Assembly: GCA_963780395.1 (NCBI GenBank)
Contig: CAWABY010000009.1
Coordinates: 1 to 64,000 of the forward strand
Reading direction: 5' to 3'
From: VGBV01 sp963780395
GTDB taxonomy: Bacteria; Actinomycetota; Thermoleophilia; Solirubrobacterales; 70-9
DNA: 64,000 bases
Shown: one piece after another, positions 19,398-27,339 of the stretch
How positions within the stretch are numbered: position 1 is the first letter of the stretch
How the letters are laid out: every line of letters starts with the position of its first letter
Made by a program: the position numbers and the translations under genes
The notes under the pieces: model-generated
What the model was told of the DNA's origin: nothing
The model's input: only the letters and a program-made list of their open reading frames with translations
Databases searched by the model: none

Positions 19398-19967
19398 GTG
19401 AACGAGGAGCTGAACGGCGAGCAGAGCGCCTGGCTTCGCTGCTATCGCTGCTGGGCTCGCGACCTCGAGGTGCAGCTTCACTACGACGCGATCCTGAAGG
19501 TGGACCCCGACTCAGGGGAGCCCTCGGACCGCATCGACGAGGTCTCCGACGCCGTCGTCCAGTGCCTGCGCTGCCTTCACGACCAACCCCACCTGACGAT
19601 CCACGAGGACCGGGTGGTGCCGGTCGAGGACCGCTGGGAGCGGATGGTGGCCGGCACGCCCTGGGTCGCCTCCTGCACGGTCACCGTGGATCAGGACCAG
19701 GTCGAGACCTGCTCGGGCGAGGGCGCGACCGAATCGCTCACCTACGGCTCCTTCGGCGAGCAGGGGGTTCGCGAGTTCTTCACCCACGTCCGCTTCCACA
19801 AGCACGACGAGGAGCGGATCATCGTCCACATGCTGGTCGAGCTGTATGCCCGCTCACCCGAGGAGGCGACGGAGGTGCTGGAGGGCGCCTCGCGCGGCAC
19901 CCTGGAGCTGACCTCGCTGGCAGAGGAGTCACGGCCACCGGCCCACGCGCCGGACGAAGCGCACTAG
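19398..19967 (+). CDS. Conserved hypothetical protein with two CxxC motifs
   Basis: A 189-residue acidic, soluble protein without signal or membrane segments. Two CxxC pairs about 45 residues apart (LRCYRCWARDLEV near residue 18 and VQCLRCLHDQPHL near 55) could bind one zinc ion. The rest includes VASCTVTVDQDQVETCSGEG and FFTHVRFHKHDEERIIVHML. GTG 19398 is preferred over an upstream TTG because it leaves a normal gap after the mutase stop. I do not recognise the family. It follows the mutase by 42 bp on the same strand and could be co-transcribed. Confidence 0.55.
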   Translation: MNEELNGEQSAWLRCYRCWARDLEVQLHYDAILKVDPDSGEPSDRIDEVSDAVVQCLRCLHDQPHLTIHEDRVVPVEDRWERMVAGTPWVASCTVTVDQDQVETCSGEGATESLTYGSFGEQGVREFFTHVRFHKHDEERIIVHMLVELYARSPEEATEVLEGASRGTLELTSLAEESRPPAHAPDEAH

Positions 19968-19983
19968 CGGCGGCAAGGCCGCT
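19966..19983. terminator. Hairpin between convergent genes
   Basis: AGCGGC and GCCGCT are separated by GGCAAG and overlap the stop of the plus-strand gene, just before the end of the minus-strand beta-helix gene. The place suits a bidirectional terminator. The stem is short and no U-tract is present. Confidence 0.35.
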
Positions 19984-19984
19984 G

Positions 19985-21550
19985 CTAGCAGTTCTTCAGT
20001 TTGTCCCCGCGCGAACCCCGGCAGTTGTCGCGCCGTCCGCCGCCGTTGAGCACGTCGCGGCCCCTGCCGCCGCTGAGCACGTCGCGACCCGCGTTGCCCA
20101 GCAGCTGGTCCTTGCTGGCCTGGCCGAAGAGGCGGTCCTTGCCGTCCTCCCCGGCGAGCCGGTCGCCGCTGCTGCCGGCGTAGACCCTGTCCGAGCCCTT
20201 GCCCGCGCAGATCAGGTCCTTGCCTCCCCGGCCCTTGATCAGGTCCCTGGCCGCCTGCCCCAGGATCACGTCGGGGCCGGGCGTGCCGACGATGGTGTCG
20301 GGCCCGGCGGTGCCGATGATCGTCGGGATCGCCCCGAAGCAGCCGGCCCCCGGGGGCGCCAGCACCTGCCGCTCGAAGCTGCCGATCTCGCAGGCGACCC
20401 CGCTCGGCCGGGGCTCGCCCCGCTGGTCGCTCGCGAGCGGGAAGCAGGTGGGAACCCCATCCAGGGCCATGCTGGTGCTGAGCAGGGCGTGCGTCTGCGT
20501 GGGGCCACCGCGGTCCGCGAGCGCGGCCAGGGAAGCGTCGCCCGCGAAGCGGTCCTGGAGCGCGGACGAGGTGCCGCACTGGGCGAACGAGGAGCCGTTC
20601 GACGCCTCGAGGTTGTAGCCCTGGCTGGCGAGGCCGCCGCCGAGCGAGAGACAGTTCTGGGCGCCCGCGTCCCCTGCGCCCGCCGAGACGATCGTCGCGC
20701 GCAGCTGCAGGACGCCGCCGCTCGAGAGCAGCGATCCCCCCAGCGCCTGGTCGCCCGCCGCGGCCGTGTTGGCGTGGACCGTCGTGTGGGTCAGGGTGGG
20801 GCTGCCCGCGCTCGCGATCCCGCCCCCGCGCGCATCGTCGAGGTCGGCGGCCGCGGTGTTGCCGCTGATCGTCGAGTTGATGAAGCCGGCGACGGCGCCG
20901 GCCCCGAGGTCTATGCCGCCCCCCGCCGCGTCGGTCTGCCCCTGCGCGGTGTTGCCGCTGATCGTCGAGGCGACGATCGAGTGCGGTCCCGGCGAGTCGA
21001 TCAGGATCCCTCCCCCCGCCGCGGCCCCGCCGGCGCTGGTGGCGGTGTTGCTCGCGATCGTGACCGAGCTCAGGTTGAGCGTGCCCGCCTCGACGAGGAT
21101 GCCGGCGCCGGAGCCCACCGCGCCGCCGCCCCGGAGCTCGACCCCGTTCAGGCTGACCGTCGGAGCGCCGCTCGGGCCCACGTGCAGGATCCGGTCCCCG
21201 CCTAGGCCGTCGATCACCGGCTGCCCGGAGCCCAGCACCGTCACCGTCCGGGTCAGGTCGAGGTCGCCGCTGGCCGCGGCCTGCTCGCCGGCGCCGCTGA
21301 GGCTGAGGTCGTAGTCCGAGCCGAGGTCGGGCAGGTTGATCACGTCGGCGTCGGCGAGCCGGTTGGACTCCTGCGCGGCCGCGCGCAGCGTGCAGACGAG
21401 CCCGGGGCCCGCGATGTCGCAGGTGCCGTTCAGACCGGCGTCGGGCTGGTCGTCGCTGCTGTTGACGGTGAACTCGGCGGCCCACGCCGGGCTCACCGCG
21501 GCCGAGCCCGCCCCCAGAACCAGGCCGAGGGCGAGGGCTAGGCGACGCAC
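19985..21550 (-). CDS. Secreted beta-helix protein with CSLREA-like start and RTX-type calcium-binding repeats
   Basis: A 521-residue exported protein. A signal peptide (LALALGLVLGAGSAAVSPAW) is followed by FTVNSSDDQPDAGLNGTCD and CTLRAAAQESN, the CSLREA-type module at the head of secreted beta-helix proteins. Residues about 100-340 are parallel beta-helix coils with recurring 'STISGNTA' rungs. From about 400 the C-terminus has RTX/hemolysin-type nonapeptides (GTAGPDTIVGTPGPDVILG, GRGGKDLICAGKGSDRVYAG), which fold as Ca-binding beta-rolls. It ends with Cys-containing basic residues. GTG 21550 directly abuts the upstream stop codon, so it is in one operon with the small protein and the MaoC gene. 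It is likely a surface or matrix protein. Confidence 0.75.
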   Translation of the reverse strand: MRRLALALGLVLGAGSAAVSPAWAAEFTVNSSDDQPDAGLNGTCDIAGPGLVCTLRAAAQESNRLADADVINLPDLGSDYDLSLSGAGEQAAASGDLDLTRTVTVLGSGQPVIDGLGGDRILHVGPSGAPTVSLNGVELRGGGAVGSGAGILVEAGTLNLSSVTIASNTATSAGGAAAGGGILIDSPGPHSIVASTISGNTAQGQTDAAGGGIDLGAGAVAGFINSTISGNTAAADLDDARGGGIASAGSPTLTHTTVHANTAAAGDQALGGSLLSSGGVLQLRATIVSAGAGDAGAQNCLSLGGGLASQGYNLEASNGSSFAQCGTSSALQDRFAGDASLAALADRGGPTQTHALLSTSMALDGVPTCFPLASDQRGEPRPSGVACEIGSFERQVLAPPGAGCFGAIPTIIGTAGPDTIVGTPGPDVILGQAARDLIKGRGGKDLICAGKGSDRVYAGSSGDRLAGEDGKDRLFGQASKDQLLGNAGRDVLSGGRGRDVLNGGGRRDNCRGSRGDKLKNC

Positions 21551-21754
21551 CTACTGCTGGGGAGCGTCCGCGTCCGCGTCCTTGGCGCCGGGCTCCTTGA
21601 TCGCGTCACCGGCGGCCTTGGCCTTGTCCTTGAGGCTGCCCTTTCCCTTGGCGATCCCCTTGAGCTCGTCCAGGTCGCCCTTGAGCGCGTCCGTGCCGCC
21701 GCGCTTGTCGACCTGGTCCTTCGCCTTGTCCGTGAGCTTCTTGAAGTTGACCAT
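21551..21754 (-). CDS. Small Lys/Asp-rich protein, weakly antitoxin-like
   Basis: A 67-residue, highly charged protein: MVNFKKLTDKAKDQVDKRGG then LKGDLDELKGIAKGKGSLKD. The 'dKAkd..dk.g' pattern recalls the actinobacterial Rv0909/MT0933-like antitoxin family and also CsbD-like stress proteins, but neither match is firm and no toxin gene is adjacent. Its ribosome site (GGAGGG) lies in the last codons of the MaoC gene, and its stop abuts the start of the beta-helix gene. The three are therefore translated from one message. Confidence 0.5.
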   Translation of the reverse strand: MVNFKKLTDKAKDQVDKRGGTDALKGDLDELKGIAKGKGSLKDKAKAAGDAIKEPGAKDADADAPQQ

Positions 21755-21756
21755 CT

Positions 21757-22281
21757 CTAACCCTCCTGTCCTGGGTTCTTTCTCGGCACCAGCACCGATC
21801 GCTTGAACTCGGCGACCAGGGTCCCGTCTTGGTTGTAGGCCCGAGTATGGACCTTGACCACTCCGCGGTCAGGCTTCGACTTCGACGGGCGGACCTCCAG
21901 CACCTCTGATTCGACGAACAGCGTGTCGCCGTGAAAGACGGGCGCCGGATGGCTGAGCTCGTCGGTGGCGAGGTTCGCGATCGCCTTGCCGGAGACGTCG
22001 GAGACGGTCATCCCGAAGATCAGCGAGTAGACGTAAGGCCCGGCGACGACGTTGCGGCCCTGCTGGGACTCGGCGGCGTAGACGTCGTTCACGTGCAGCG
22101 GATGGTGGTTCATCGTCAACAGGCAGAAGAGGTGGTCCTCGGCCTCGGTCACCGTCTTCGCGGGCCAGTGCTTGTAGATGGCGCCGACCTCGAACTCCTC
22201 GAGGAAGCGCCCGTACTCGTGCGCGCCCGATGCCTCGCGCTCGGCCTGGTCGGTGCTGAGTTCGTGCTTCTCGTCGCTCAC
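21757..22281 (-). CDS. MaoC-family hydratase, probable mesaconyl-CoA hydratase
   Basis: A 174-residue hot-dog-fold protein. HLFCLLTMNHHPLHVNDVYA is the active-site loop; the Asp of the classical DxNPxH motif is absent and the pattern is LTMNxHPLH, which I associate with mesaconyl-CoA hydratase-type MaoC proteins. HPAPVFHGDTLFVESEVLEV is the second conserved block. In the ethylmalonyl-CoA pathway this enzyme hydrates mesaconyl-CoA to methylmalyl-CoA, and mutase, dehydrogenase and lyase genes are close by, which supports that role. GTG 22281 gives a start within ordinary family length. It heads an operon with two structural or small proteins that have no evident metabolic link. Confidence 0.7.
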   Translation of the reverse strand: MSDEKHELSTDQAEREASGAHEYGRFLEEFEVGAIYKHWPAKTVTEAEDHLFCLLTMNHHPLHVNDVYAAESQQGRNVVAGPYVYSLIFGMTVSDVSGKAIANLATDELSHPAPVFHGDTLFVESEVLEVRPSKSKPDRGVVKVHTRAYNQDGTLVAEFKRSVLVPRKNPGQEG

Positions 22282-22342
22282 GGCGGCGTCAGGCTAGAGG
22301 ACTGGCCGCGCGAGCGTCTACCACTCGCTTATCGCCGCCTGA

Positions 22343-22726
22343 CTAGTGGACCTTGCGGGTGCGCGCCCGATCCTCGTGGCGCGCGATCACCTGGGCGACC
22401 AGCTTCTGGATGCCGGGATCGCCGCTGACCTTGATCTGGCCCGACTCATACGCCTCCCGGTAGTGGCGGGCCCTGCCGTCCTGGGCGAGCTCGTTGAAGT
22501 GCGAGCGCGGCATCGAGACGGTGACCCTGGCGTCGTCGGCCAATCCCTTCGAGACCTCGGGCCCGGGAAGCTCGACCCGGAACATCTGCACGTCGCCGCG
22601 GCCTCGCAGCTCGAGCCCGAAGACGAGCTTGAGCTGGGCGAGCGCGGGCACGTCGGCCTGAAAGCGCTCGACCGCGGTCTTGATCAGCTCCTGCGTGGAG
22701 GCCACCTCGCGGACCCTACCGGGCAT
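22343..22726 (-). CDS. SCP2-type sterol/lipid-binding domain protein
   Basis: A 127-residue protein that is a single SCP2 (sterol carrier protein 2)-like domain. It shows LAQLKLVFGLELRGRGDVQM, FRVELPGPEVSKGLADDARV, TVSMPRSHFNELAQDG and, near the end, YESGQIKVSGDPGIQKLVAQ. The 'G.ikv.Gd...i..l' ending is characteristic. Such stand-alone domains bind acyl-CoA or other lipids in the cytoplasm. It lies between the MaoC gene and an SDR gene on the same strand; the gap to the SDR is 33 bp. Ligand unknown. Confidence 0.7.
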   Translation of the reverse strand: MPGRVREVASTQELIKTAVERFQADVPALAQLKLVFGLELRGRGDVQMFRVELPGPEVSKGLADDARVTVSMPRSHFNELAQDGRARHYREAYESGQIKVSGDPGIQKLVAQVIARHEDRARTRKVH

Positions 22727-22759
22727 CCTCCGAAACCCCGAAAAGCGCGGCCAAGCGGC

Positions 22760-23437
22760 TCACCACGGAATCGGCTTGCGGTCCCGGTAGAAGCCGCCGC
22801 TGCCGACGCCCGGGTCCGTCGCCAGCCAGACAGCGGTGTCGGCGCCTTCCTCGACCGAGCGGGGGGCGCCGCTGCCGCCCATATCGGTGCGGACCCAGCC
22901 GGGGCAGAGCGAGTTGACCCTGACGCGACCTTCCTCGGCGGCGAGGATCCTGGTCAGCGCGTTGAGCCCGCTCTTCGAGATGCGGTAGGCCGGATAGCCC
23001 CCCTGCATGTCGTCGAGCTGGCCCGCGCCGCTGGAGACGTTGACGATTCGGGGATCGTCGCTGTCGCGCAGCAGCGGCAGCGCCGCCTGGGCGAGCCGCC
23101 AGGCGCCGAACAGGTTGGTCTCCAGGGTGCGGCGCGCGTCGTCGAGGTCGAACTCGGCAGCGGAGTCCGTGTAGTTGCCGCCGACGCCGGCGTTGTTGAC
23201 CAGCACGTCCAGGCGGCCCGGGTCCGACTCGATGCGTCCGAATGCAGCTGCGACGCTGTCGTCGTCGCTGACGTCCAGCTCGACCGCCACAACGCCGTCG
23301 CGGGCCTCGACCTTGCCCGGGTCGCGGGCGCCGGCAAGCACGACGAAGCCGTGGTCGGCGGCGAGCGCTCGCGCGATCTCGGCCCCGATGCCCCGGTTCG
23401 CGCCACTGACCAGGGCCACTCGCTGCTCGCCGTCCAT
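22760..23437 (-). CDS. Short-chain dehydrogenase/reductase (carbonyl-reductase-like)
   Basis: A 225-residue classical SDR using NADP(H) or NAD(H). The Rossmann motif is VALVSGANRGIGAEIARAL, followed by the VLVNNAGVGGNY structural motif, catalytic Ser in IVNVSSGAGQL and YxxxK in YPAYRISKSGLN. The Arg in the cofactor loop (GANRGIG) and GARDP resemble plant/animal carbonyl-reductase-type SDRs, which usually prefer NADPH. The C-terminus (GGFYRDRKPIPW) also fits that subgroup. ATG 23437 gives normal size. The substrate cannot be inferred. Confidence 0.8.
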   Translation of the reverse strand: MDGEQRVALVSGANRGIGAEIARALAADHGFVVLAGARDPGKVEARDGVVAVELDVSDDDSVAAAFGRIESDPGRLDVLVNNAGVGGNYTDSAAEFDLDDARRTLETNLFGAWRLAQAALPLLRDSDDPRIVNVSSGAGQLDDMQGGYPAYRISKSGLNALTRILAAEEGRVRVNSLCPGWVRTDMGGSGAPRSVEEGADTAVWLATDPGVGSGGFYRDRKPIPW

Positions 23438-23478
23438 GCTCCGAGCTTATTCACGCGCGCATTGGACGAAGGGCCGAT

Positions 23479-23497
23479 GGGCGCCTGATGAGCGCCC
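23479..23497. promoter_or_regulatory. Inverted repeat in divergent intergenic region
   Basis: GGGCGC and GCGCCC flank CTGATGA, between the divergent SDR and secreted-protein starts. It could be an operator or a leader hairpin. Such GC-only arms arise easily by chance in this DNA. Confidence 0.25.
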
Positions 23498-23542
23498 GCG
23501 GTCGCGTGCCGGAGGAATAAGCTCCAAGCACTCGACAGTGGG

Positions 23543-24412
23543 ATGGTCATGAGACCGAAACGATTGGCTGTACTGGCATCGGTCATAGGGGGGCTCGCCT
23601 TTGCCTCCTCCGCCCAGGCGGCGCCGTCCTGGAGCGACGGGCCCGTCCAGAGGTCGTACATCCAGAACTGCATCAGCTACTCCTTCCCGGAAGGACCCTA
23701 CGTCGAGGAGGGCGCCTGGACCTGGAGCGGCCAGTACCTCGACCCCGCCAACCCGCCCAACGTCGGCGAGCCCTTCTACGTCCACGTGGTCGCCGGCGCG
23801 GTCGGCAACGCGTGCAGCGGCCAGCGCGCCCATTTCGAGATCCTCGGCCTGCCGGTGGCGGGCATGGCGACGGCCATCGATCCCGCCACCAGGCCGATCA
23901 TCTGCTGGGCCATCAACTGGAACACCAACCCGCCCAGCGCCCAGCAGGAGCCGCAGTGGCCGGCGGGAGCCTGTCCCCAATATCCGGCTGCGCCCGTGTT
24001 CAACACCAACGCCGCGAGCTTCGATGCGCAGGTCGACAACGCTGGCAACCAGCAGACATGGCCGCTGCCGCAGGGCCGGGGCTGGGAGATCCAGATCCCG
24101 GTCACAGTCGACCACGCGCTGAACGGCGGCTTTGGCAACTGCAACGACTGCAACCGCTTCGAGAGCTTCATCATCGACGGCAACAGCTCGCCGCGGCTGG
24201 TCTCCTCTCAGGGCTTGTTCGTCGAGGGCAGCGGCGGCACGCCCGGCGGCGGCGGAGGACCGGGCGGCTCCGCGGGCGGCACCGCTCAGCCCCTGGCCCC
24301 CAACCCGCAGAAGCCGGCGGCGCCCGCGCCCACGGCCAAGAAGTGCAAGAAGGGCCAGAAGCTGAAGAAGGGAAAGTGCGTGAAGAAGAAGCGGAAAAAG
24401 AAGAAGAAGTAG
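23543..24412 (+). CDS. Secreted protein with Gly-rich linker and Lys-rich C-terminal tail
   Basis: A 289-residue exported protein. The signal peptide is RLAVLASVIGGLAFASSAQA. The mature domain (about 27-225) is rich in Trp, Pro and Cys: SWSDGPVQRSYIQNCISYSF, WTWSGQYLDPANPPNVGEPF, IICWAINWNTNPPSAQQEPQ, FGNCNDCNRFESFIIDG. A Gly/Ser/Pro/Ala linker follows, and the last 30 residues are mostly Lys with two Cys (KKCKKGQKLKKGKCVKKK). I do not recognise the mature domain. The tail resembles tails on many secreted proteins of Thermoleophilia and may bind acidic wall polymers. Even Cys spacing suggests disulfides. Confidence 0.65.
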   Translation: MVMRPKRLAVLASVIGGLAFASSAQAAPSWSDGPVQRSYIQNCISYSFPEGPYVEEGAWTWSGQYLDPANPPNVGEPFYVHVVAGAVGNACSGQRAHFEILGLPVAGMATAIDPATRPIICWAINWNTNPPSAQQEPQWPAGACPQYPAAPVFNTNAASFDAQVDNAGNQQTWPLPQGRGWEIQIPVTVDHALNGGFGNCNDCNRFESFIIDGNSSPRLVSSQGLFVEGSGGTPGGGGGPGGSAGGTAQPLAPNPQKPAAPAPTAKKCKKGQKLKKGKCVKKKRKKKKK

Positions 24413-24434
24413 CCGTCCCGCTACCTGACCGCCT

Positions 24435-25664
24435 CTAGATCCTGTTTCGCTCCAGCAGCTTCTTGCCGATCACCATGCGCTGGATCTCCGAGGTGCCCTC
24501 GCCGATCAGCAGTAGCGGCGCGTCGCGGTAGAGGCGCTCGATCTCGTACTCCTTGGAGTAGCCGTAGCCGCCGTGGATCCGGAAGGCTTCCTCGACGCAC
24601 TCCACGCCGGTCTCAGAAGCCAGGAGCTTTGCCATCCCGGCCTCCAGGTCCGAGCGCTCGCCGGCGTCCTTCATCCGCGCCGCCTTGCGTGTCACGAGGC
24701 GGGCGGCCTCGATCTTGGTCGCCATGTCGGCGAGCTTGAACAGGATCGCCTGGTGCTGGGCGATCGGCTTGCCGAAGGTCTTGCGCTCCTGGCTGTACTT
24801 GAGCGCCAGATCCAGCGCCCGCTGGGCGATGCCGACACCGCGAGCGGCGACGTTGACGCGGCCCACCTCGAGCGCGTCCATCATCTGGCCGAAGCCCTTG
24901 CCGACGCCGTCGGCGCCGCCGAGCACGCGATCGTCCGAGCAGCGGTAGCCGCTGTAGACGAGCTCGGTGGACTCGACGCCCTTGTAGCCCATCTTCTTGA
25001 TCTTGGGCGGGATCTCGAGGCCGGCGAAGTCGCCCTCGTTCTTCTCCACCCAGGGCTCCTTCTCGGTGATGAAGCAGGTCATGCCCTTGTAGGGCGGGTC
25101 GGCCTTGGGGTCGGTCTTCATCAGCACGAAGACGACACTCGAGCCGAGGCCGTTGGTGACCCACATCTTCTGGCCCTCGAGGACCCAGTCGTCGCCGTCG
25201 CGCTTGGCGGTGGACTTGATCCCCTGTACGTCTGAGCCGACCTCGGGCTCGGACAGCGAGAAGGCGGCGCGGATCTCGCCGGTCGCCATCTTCGGCAGAA
25301 AGTGCTGCTTCTGCTCGTCGGTGCCGAACTTCAGCAGCAGGTAGGAGCCGATGAAGTGGGTGTTGACGACGCCCGAGATCGAGATCCAGCCGCGTGAGAG
25401 CTCCTCGACGATCAGGGCGTAGGTCGTCAGGTCCAGGCCCAAGCCGCCGTACTCCTCGGGGATGGTGACGCCGAACAGGCCGAGCTCCTTCATCTGCTCG
25501 ACGATCGGCTCGGGAAACTTGTCCTCGTGGTCGTATTCCTCGGCGTTGGGCAGGATCTGCTCTTCGGTGAACTGACGAACCAGCTCGACGATCGCCTTCT
25601 GGTCGTCGGTCAGCTCCTCGAGGCCTGCTGACGCGCTCTCGTTGCTCGCTGCGGCTACTGCCAT
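24435..25664 (-). CDS. Acyl-CoA dehydrogenase, probable methylsuccinyl-CoA dehydrogenase
   Basis: A 409-residue FAD flavoenzyme of the acyl-CoA dehydrogenase family. It has AAFSLSEPEVGSDVQGIKST and WVTNGLGSSVVFVLMKTD (flavin and substrate sites), RVNVAARGVGIAQRALDLAL, ERKTFGKPIAQHQAILFKLA, and ends with IHGGYGYSKEYEIERLYRDA and IGEGTSEIQRMVIGK, whose Glu is the usual base. ATG 25664 follows GGAG and begins a short Ala/Ser-rich head. In the ethylmalonyl-CoA pathway such an enzyme oxidises methylsuccinyl-CoA to mesaconyl-CoA; this is inferred from the nearby mutase, MaoC and lyase genes, because sequence alone does not separate it from isovaleryl- or butyryl-CoA dehydrogenases. Confidence 0.8.
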   Translation of the reverse strand: MAVAAASNESASAGLEELTDDQKAIVELVRQFTEEQILPNAEEYDHEDKFPEPIVEQMKELGLFGVTIPEEYGGLGLDLTTYALIVEELSRGWISISGVVNTHFIGSYLLLKFGTDEQKQHFLPKMATGEIRAAFSLSEPEVGSDVQGIKSTAKRDGDDWVLEGQKMWVTNGLGSSVVFVLMKTDPKADPPYKGMTCFITEKEPWVEKNEGDFAGLEIPPKIKKMGYKGVESTELVYSGYRCSDDRVLGGADGVGKGFGQMMDALEVGRVNVAARGVGIAQRALDLALKYSQERKTFGKPIAQHQAILFKLADMATKIEAARLVTRKAARMKDAGERSDLEAGMAKLLASETGVECVEEAFRIHGGYGYSKEYEIERLYRDAPLLLIGEGTSEIQRMVIGKKLLERNRI

Positions 25665-25755
25665 GGCTCCTTCTCGGGTAGGTGTCCGGGTCAGCGCCCC
25701 AGCCGGGGCGCGAAGGGGATCAAGAATAGACCGGGGCCGACTCCGGGCGCGGCGC

Positions 25756-26202
25756 TCAAAGCAGCCAGGTGTACTGGTAGCCGCGCCAGGCCGGGGCCTC
25801 GCGGTCATAGAAGCGGTGGGCGTCGGCTCGAGCCTCGCCGCTGTCCAGTTCGAGATGCGTGGCGCCGCGCTCGCGCGCCCAGTCCTTGGAGGCGTCCAGC
25901 AGAGCCTTGCCGACGCCCTCGGAGCGGTGCTGGGGACTGACGGCGAGGTCCTCGACCCAGCAGCGGACGCCGTAGCGGACGGAGTTGAGCTCGATATAGG
26001 CGCTGCAGAAGCCCAGCAGCTCGCCGCGGTGCTCGGCCACCAGCACCGTGCTGGTCGCGTCCGAGATCGCCTCCGCGATCGCCGACCGGGCGCGCTCGGG
26101 ATCCCAGGCCGGCGGCAGCGATCCCGGCGGCTCGAACAGCCACTCGTACATGCCCAGCACGCGCTCGACCTCATCTGGGACCGCGGCTCTCACCTTGTGC
26201 AC
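25756..26202 (-). CDS. GNAT-family N-acetyltransferase
   Basis: A 148-residue single-domain acetyltransferase. The core reads CWVEDLAVSPQHRSEGVGKA, where 'V.p..R..GvG..L' is the acetyl-CoA pyrophosphate-binding motif A, followed by ATHLELDSGEARADAHRFYD and a C-terminal RGYQYTWLL strand. GTG 26202 is chosen because it directly precedes the first conserved strand (VRAAVPDEVERVLGMYEWLF) and avoids overlap with the divergent lyase promoter. The acceptor is unknown. It is divergent from the malyl-CoA lyase gene with a 56 bp gap. Confidence 0.8.
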   Translation of the reverse strand: MHKVRAAVPDEVERVLGMYEWLFEPPGSLPPAWDPERARSAIAEAISDATSTVLVAEHRGELLGFCSAYIELNSVRYGVRCWVEDLAVSPQHRSEGVGKALLDASKDWARERGATHLELDSGEARADAHRFYDREAPAWRGYQYTWLL

Positions 26203-26258
26203 GCTGGGCAGGCTAGCTACGGAGCCGCCGCGGGAGGCGGCGCTATAGCGTTCGGGCC

Positions 26259-27314
26259 ATGAGAAACCCAAGAGACTTCCTGAAGCCGATGGCGCTCGGC
26301 GCCCCCGAGCCGCTGCGCGAGATCCCCTTCAAGCCGTCCCGGATGATCCACTTCTTCGACGCCTCCAACGAGAAGATGGCGGCGAAGGTGCCCGACATGG
26401 CAAAGCAGGCGGACATCCTGCTCGGCAACCTCGAGGACGCCGTCACCGTCGACAACAAAGAGGCCGCGCGCGAGGGCCTGATCAAGGTGGCGAAGTCGAC
26501 CGACTTCGGCGACACCGCGCTCTGGACCCGGATCAACTCGCTCGAGAGCCCCTGGGTGCTCGACGACCTCACCCGGCTGGTGACCGAGATCGGCGACGTG
26601 CTCGAGGTGATCATGGTCCCGAAGGTGGAAGGGCCGTGGGACATCCACTACATGGACCAGCTGCTGGCCCAGCTCGAGGCCAAGGCGAAGCTCGGGCGCC
26701 CGCTGCTGCTGCACGCGATCCTCGAGACCGCCCAGGGCGTTACCAACCTCGAGGACATCGCCACCGCCAGCCCGCGCATGCAGGGGATGAGCTTCGGCCC
26801 CGCTGACCTCGCCGCCTCGCGCCGAATGAAGACCACCCGCGTCGGCGGCGGTCATCCCGGCTACCGCTCGATCGAGGACCCGAATCCCGACAACCCGGAC
26901 GCGGAGCGGGTCAGCGCTCAGCAGGACCCATGGCACTACTCGATCGCCCGCATGGTCGACGCCTGCGCGGGCGCCGGGATCCTGCCCTTCTACGGGCCCT
27001 TCGGGGACATCAAGGACACCGAGGGCTGCGAGACCCAGTTCCGCGCCGCCTTCCTGCTCGGCTGCGTCGGCGCTTGGTCGCTGCACCCGGTCCAGATCGA
27101 GATCGCGAAGCAGGTGTTCAGCCCGCCTGCGGATGAGGTCCTGTTCGCGAAGAAGGTGCTGGAGGCGATCCCGGACGGCAAGGGCGTCCACATGATCGAC
27201 GGCAAGATGCAGGACGACGCCACCTGGAAGCAGTGCAAGGTGATGGTGGACCTGGCCGAGATGCTCGCGAAGAAGGACCCCGAGCTGGCCGAGGCCTACG
27301 AGATGAAGGGCTGA
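26259..27314 (+). CDS. mcl: L-malyl-CoA / beta-methylmalyl-CoA lyase (HpcH/HpaI-CitE family)
   Basis: A 351-residue lyase of the citrate-lyase-beta/HpcH superfamily. It cleaves methylmalyl-CoA to glyoxylate and propionyl-CoA, and malyl-CoA to glyoxylate and acetyl-CoA. Key blocks are ILLGNLEDAVTVDNKEAARE (metal-binding Glu/Asp), LLLHAILETAQGVTNLEDIA, MSFGPADLAASRRMKTTRVG, GGHPGYRS, QDPWHYSIARMVDACAGAGI, FYGPFGDIKDTEGCETQFRA and LGCVGAWSLHPVQIEIAKQV. The combination 'FGPADLAASR.MKTTRVGGGHP' with 'FYGPFGDIKD' is the Mcl signature as I know it from the ethylmalonyl-CoA pathway of alphaproteobacteria. A thioesterase gene follows after 25 bp. Confidence 0.85.
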   Translation: MRNPRDFLKPMALGAPEPLREIPFKPSRMIHFFDASNEKMAAKVPDMAKQADILLGNLEDAVTVDNKEAAREGLIKVAKSTDFGDTALWTRINSLESPWVLDDLTRLVTEIGDVLEVIMVPKVEGPWDIHYMDQLLAQLEAKAKLGRPLLLHAILETAQGVTNLEDIATASPRMQGMSFGPADLAASRRMKTTRVGGGHPGYRSIEDPNPDNPDAERVSAQQDPWHYSIARMVDACAGAGILPFYGPFGDIKDTEGCETQFRAAFLLGCVGAWSLHPVQIEIAKQVFSPPADEVLFAKKVLEAIPDGKGVHMIDGKMQDDATWKQCKVMVDLAEMLAKKDPELAEAYEMKG

Positions 27315-27339
27315 TCGGGGCGGCAGGGGAACCCGGATC

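Noticed and set aside
21551..21754. Toxin-antitoxin module
   Set aside because: Only a weak antitoxin-like small protein is present; the neighbours are a MaoC hydratase and a beta-helix protein, not a toxin.
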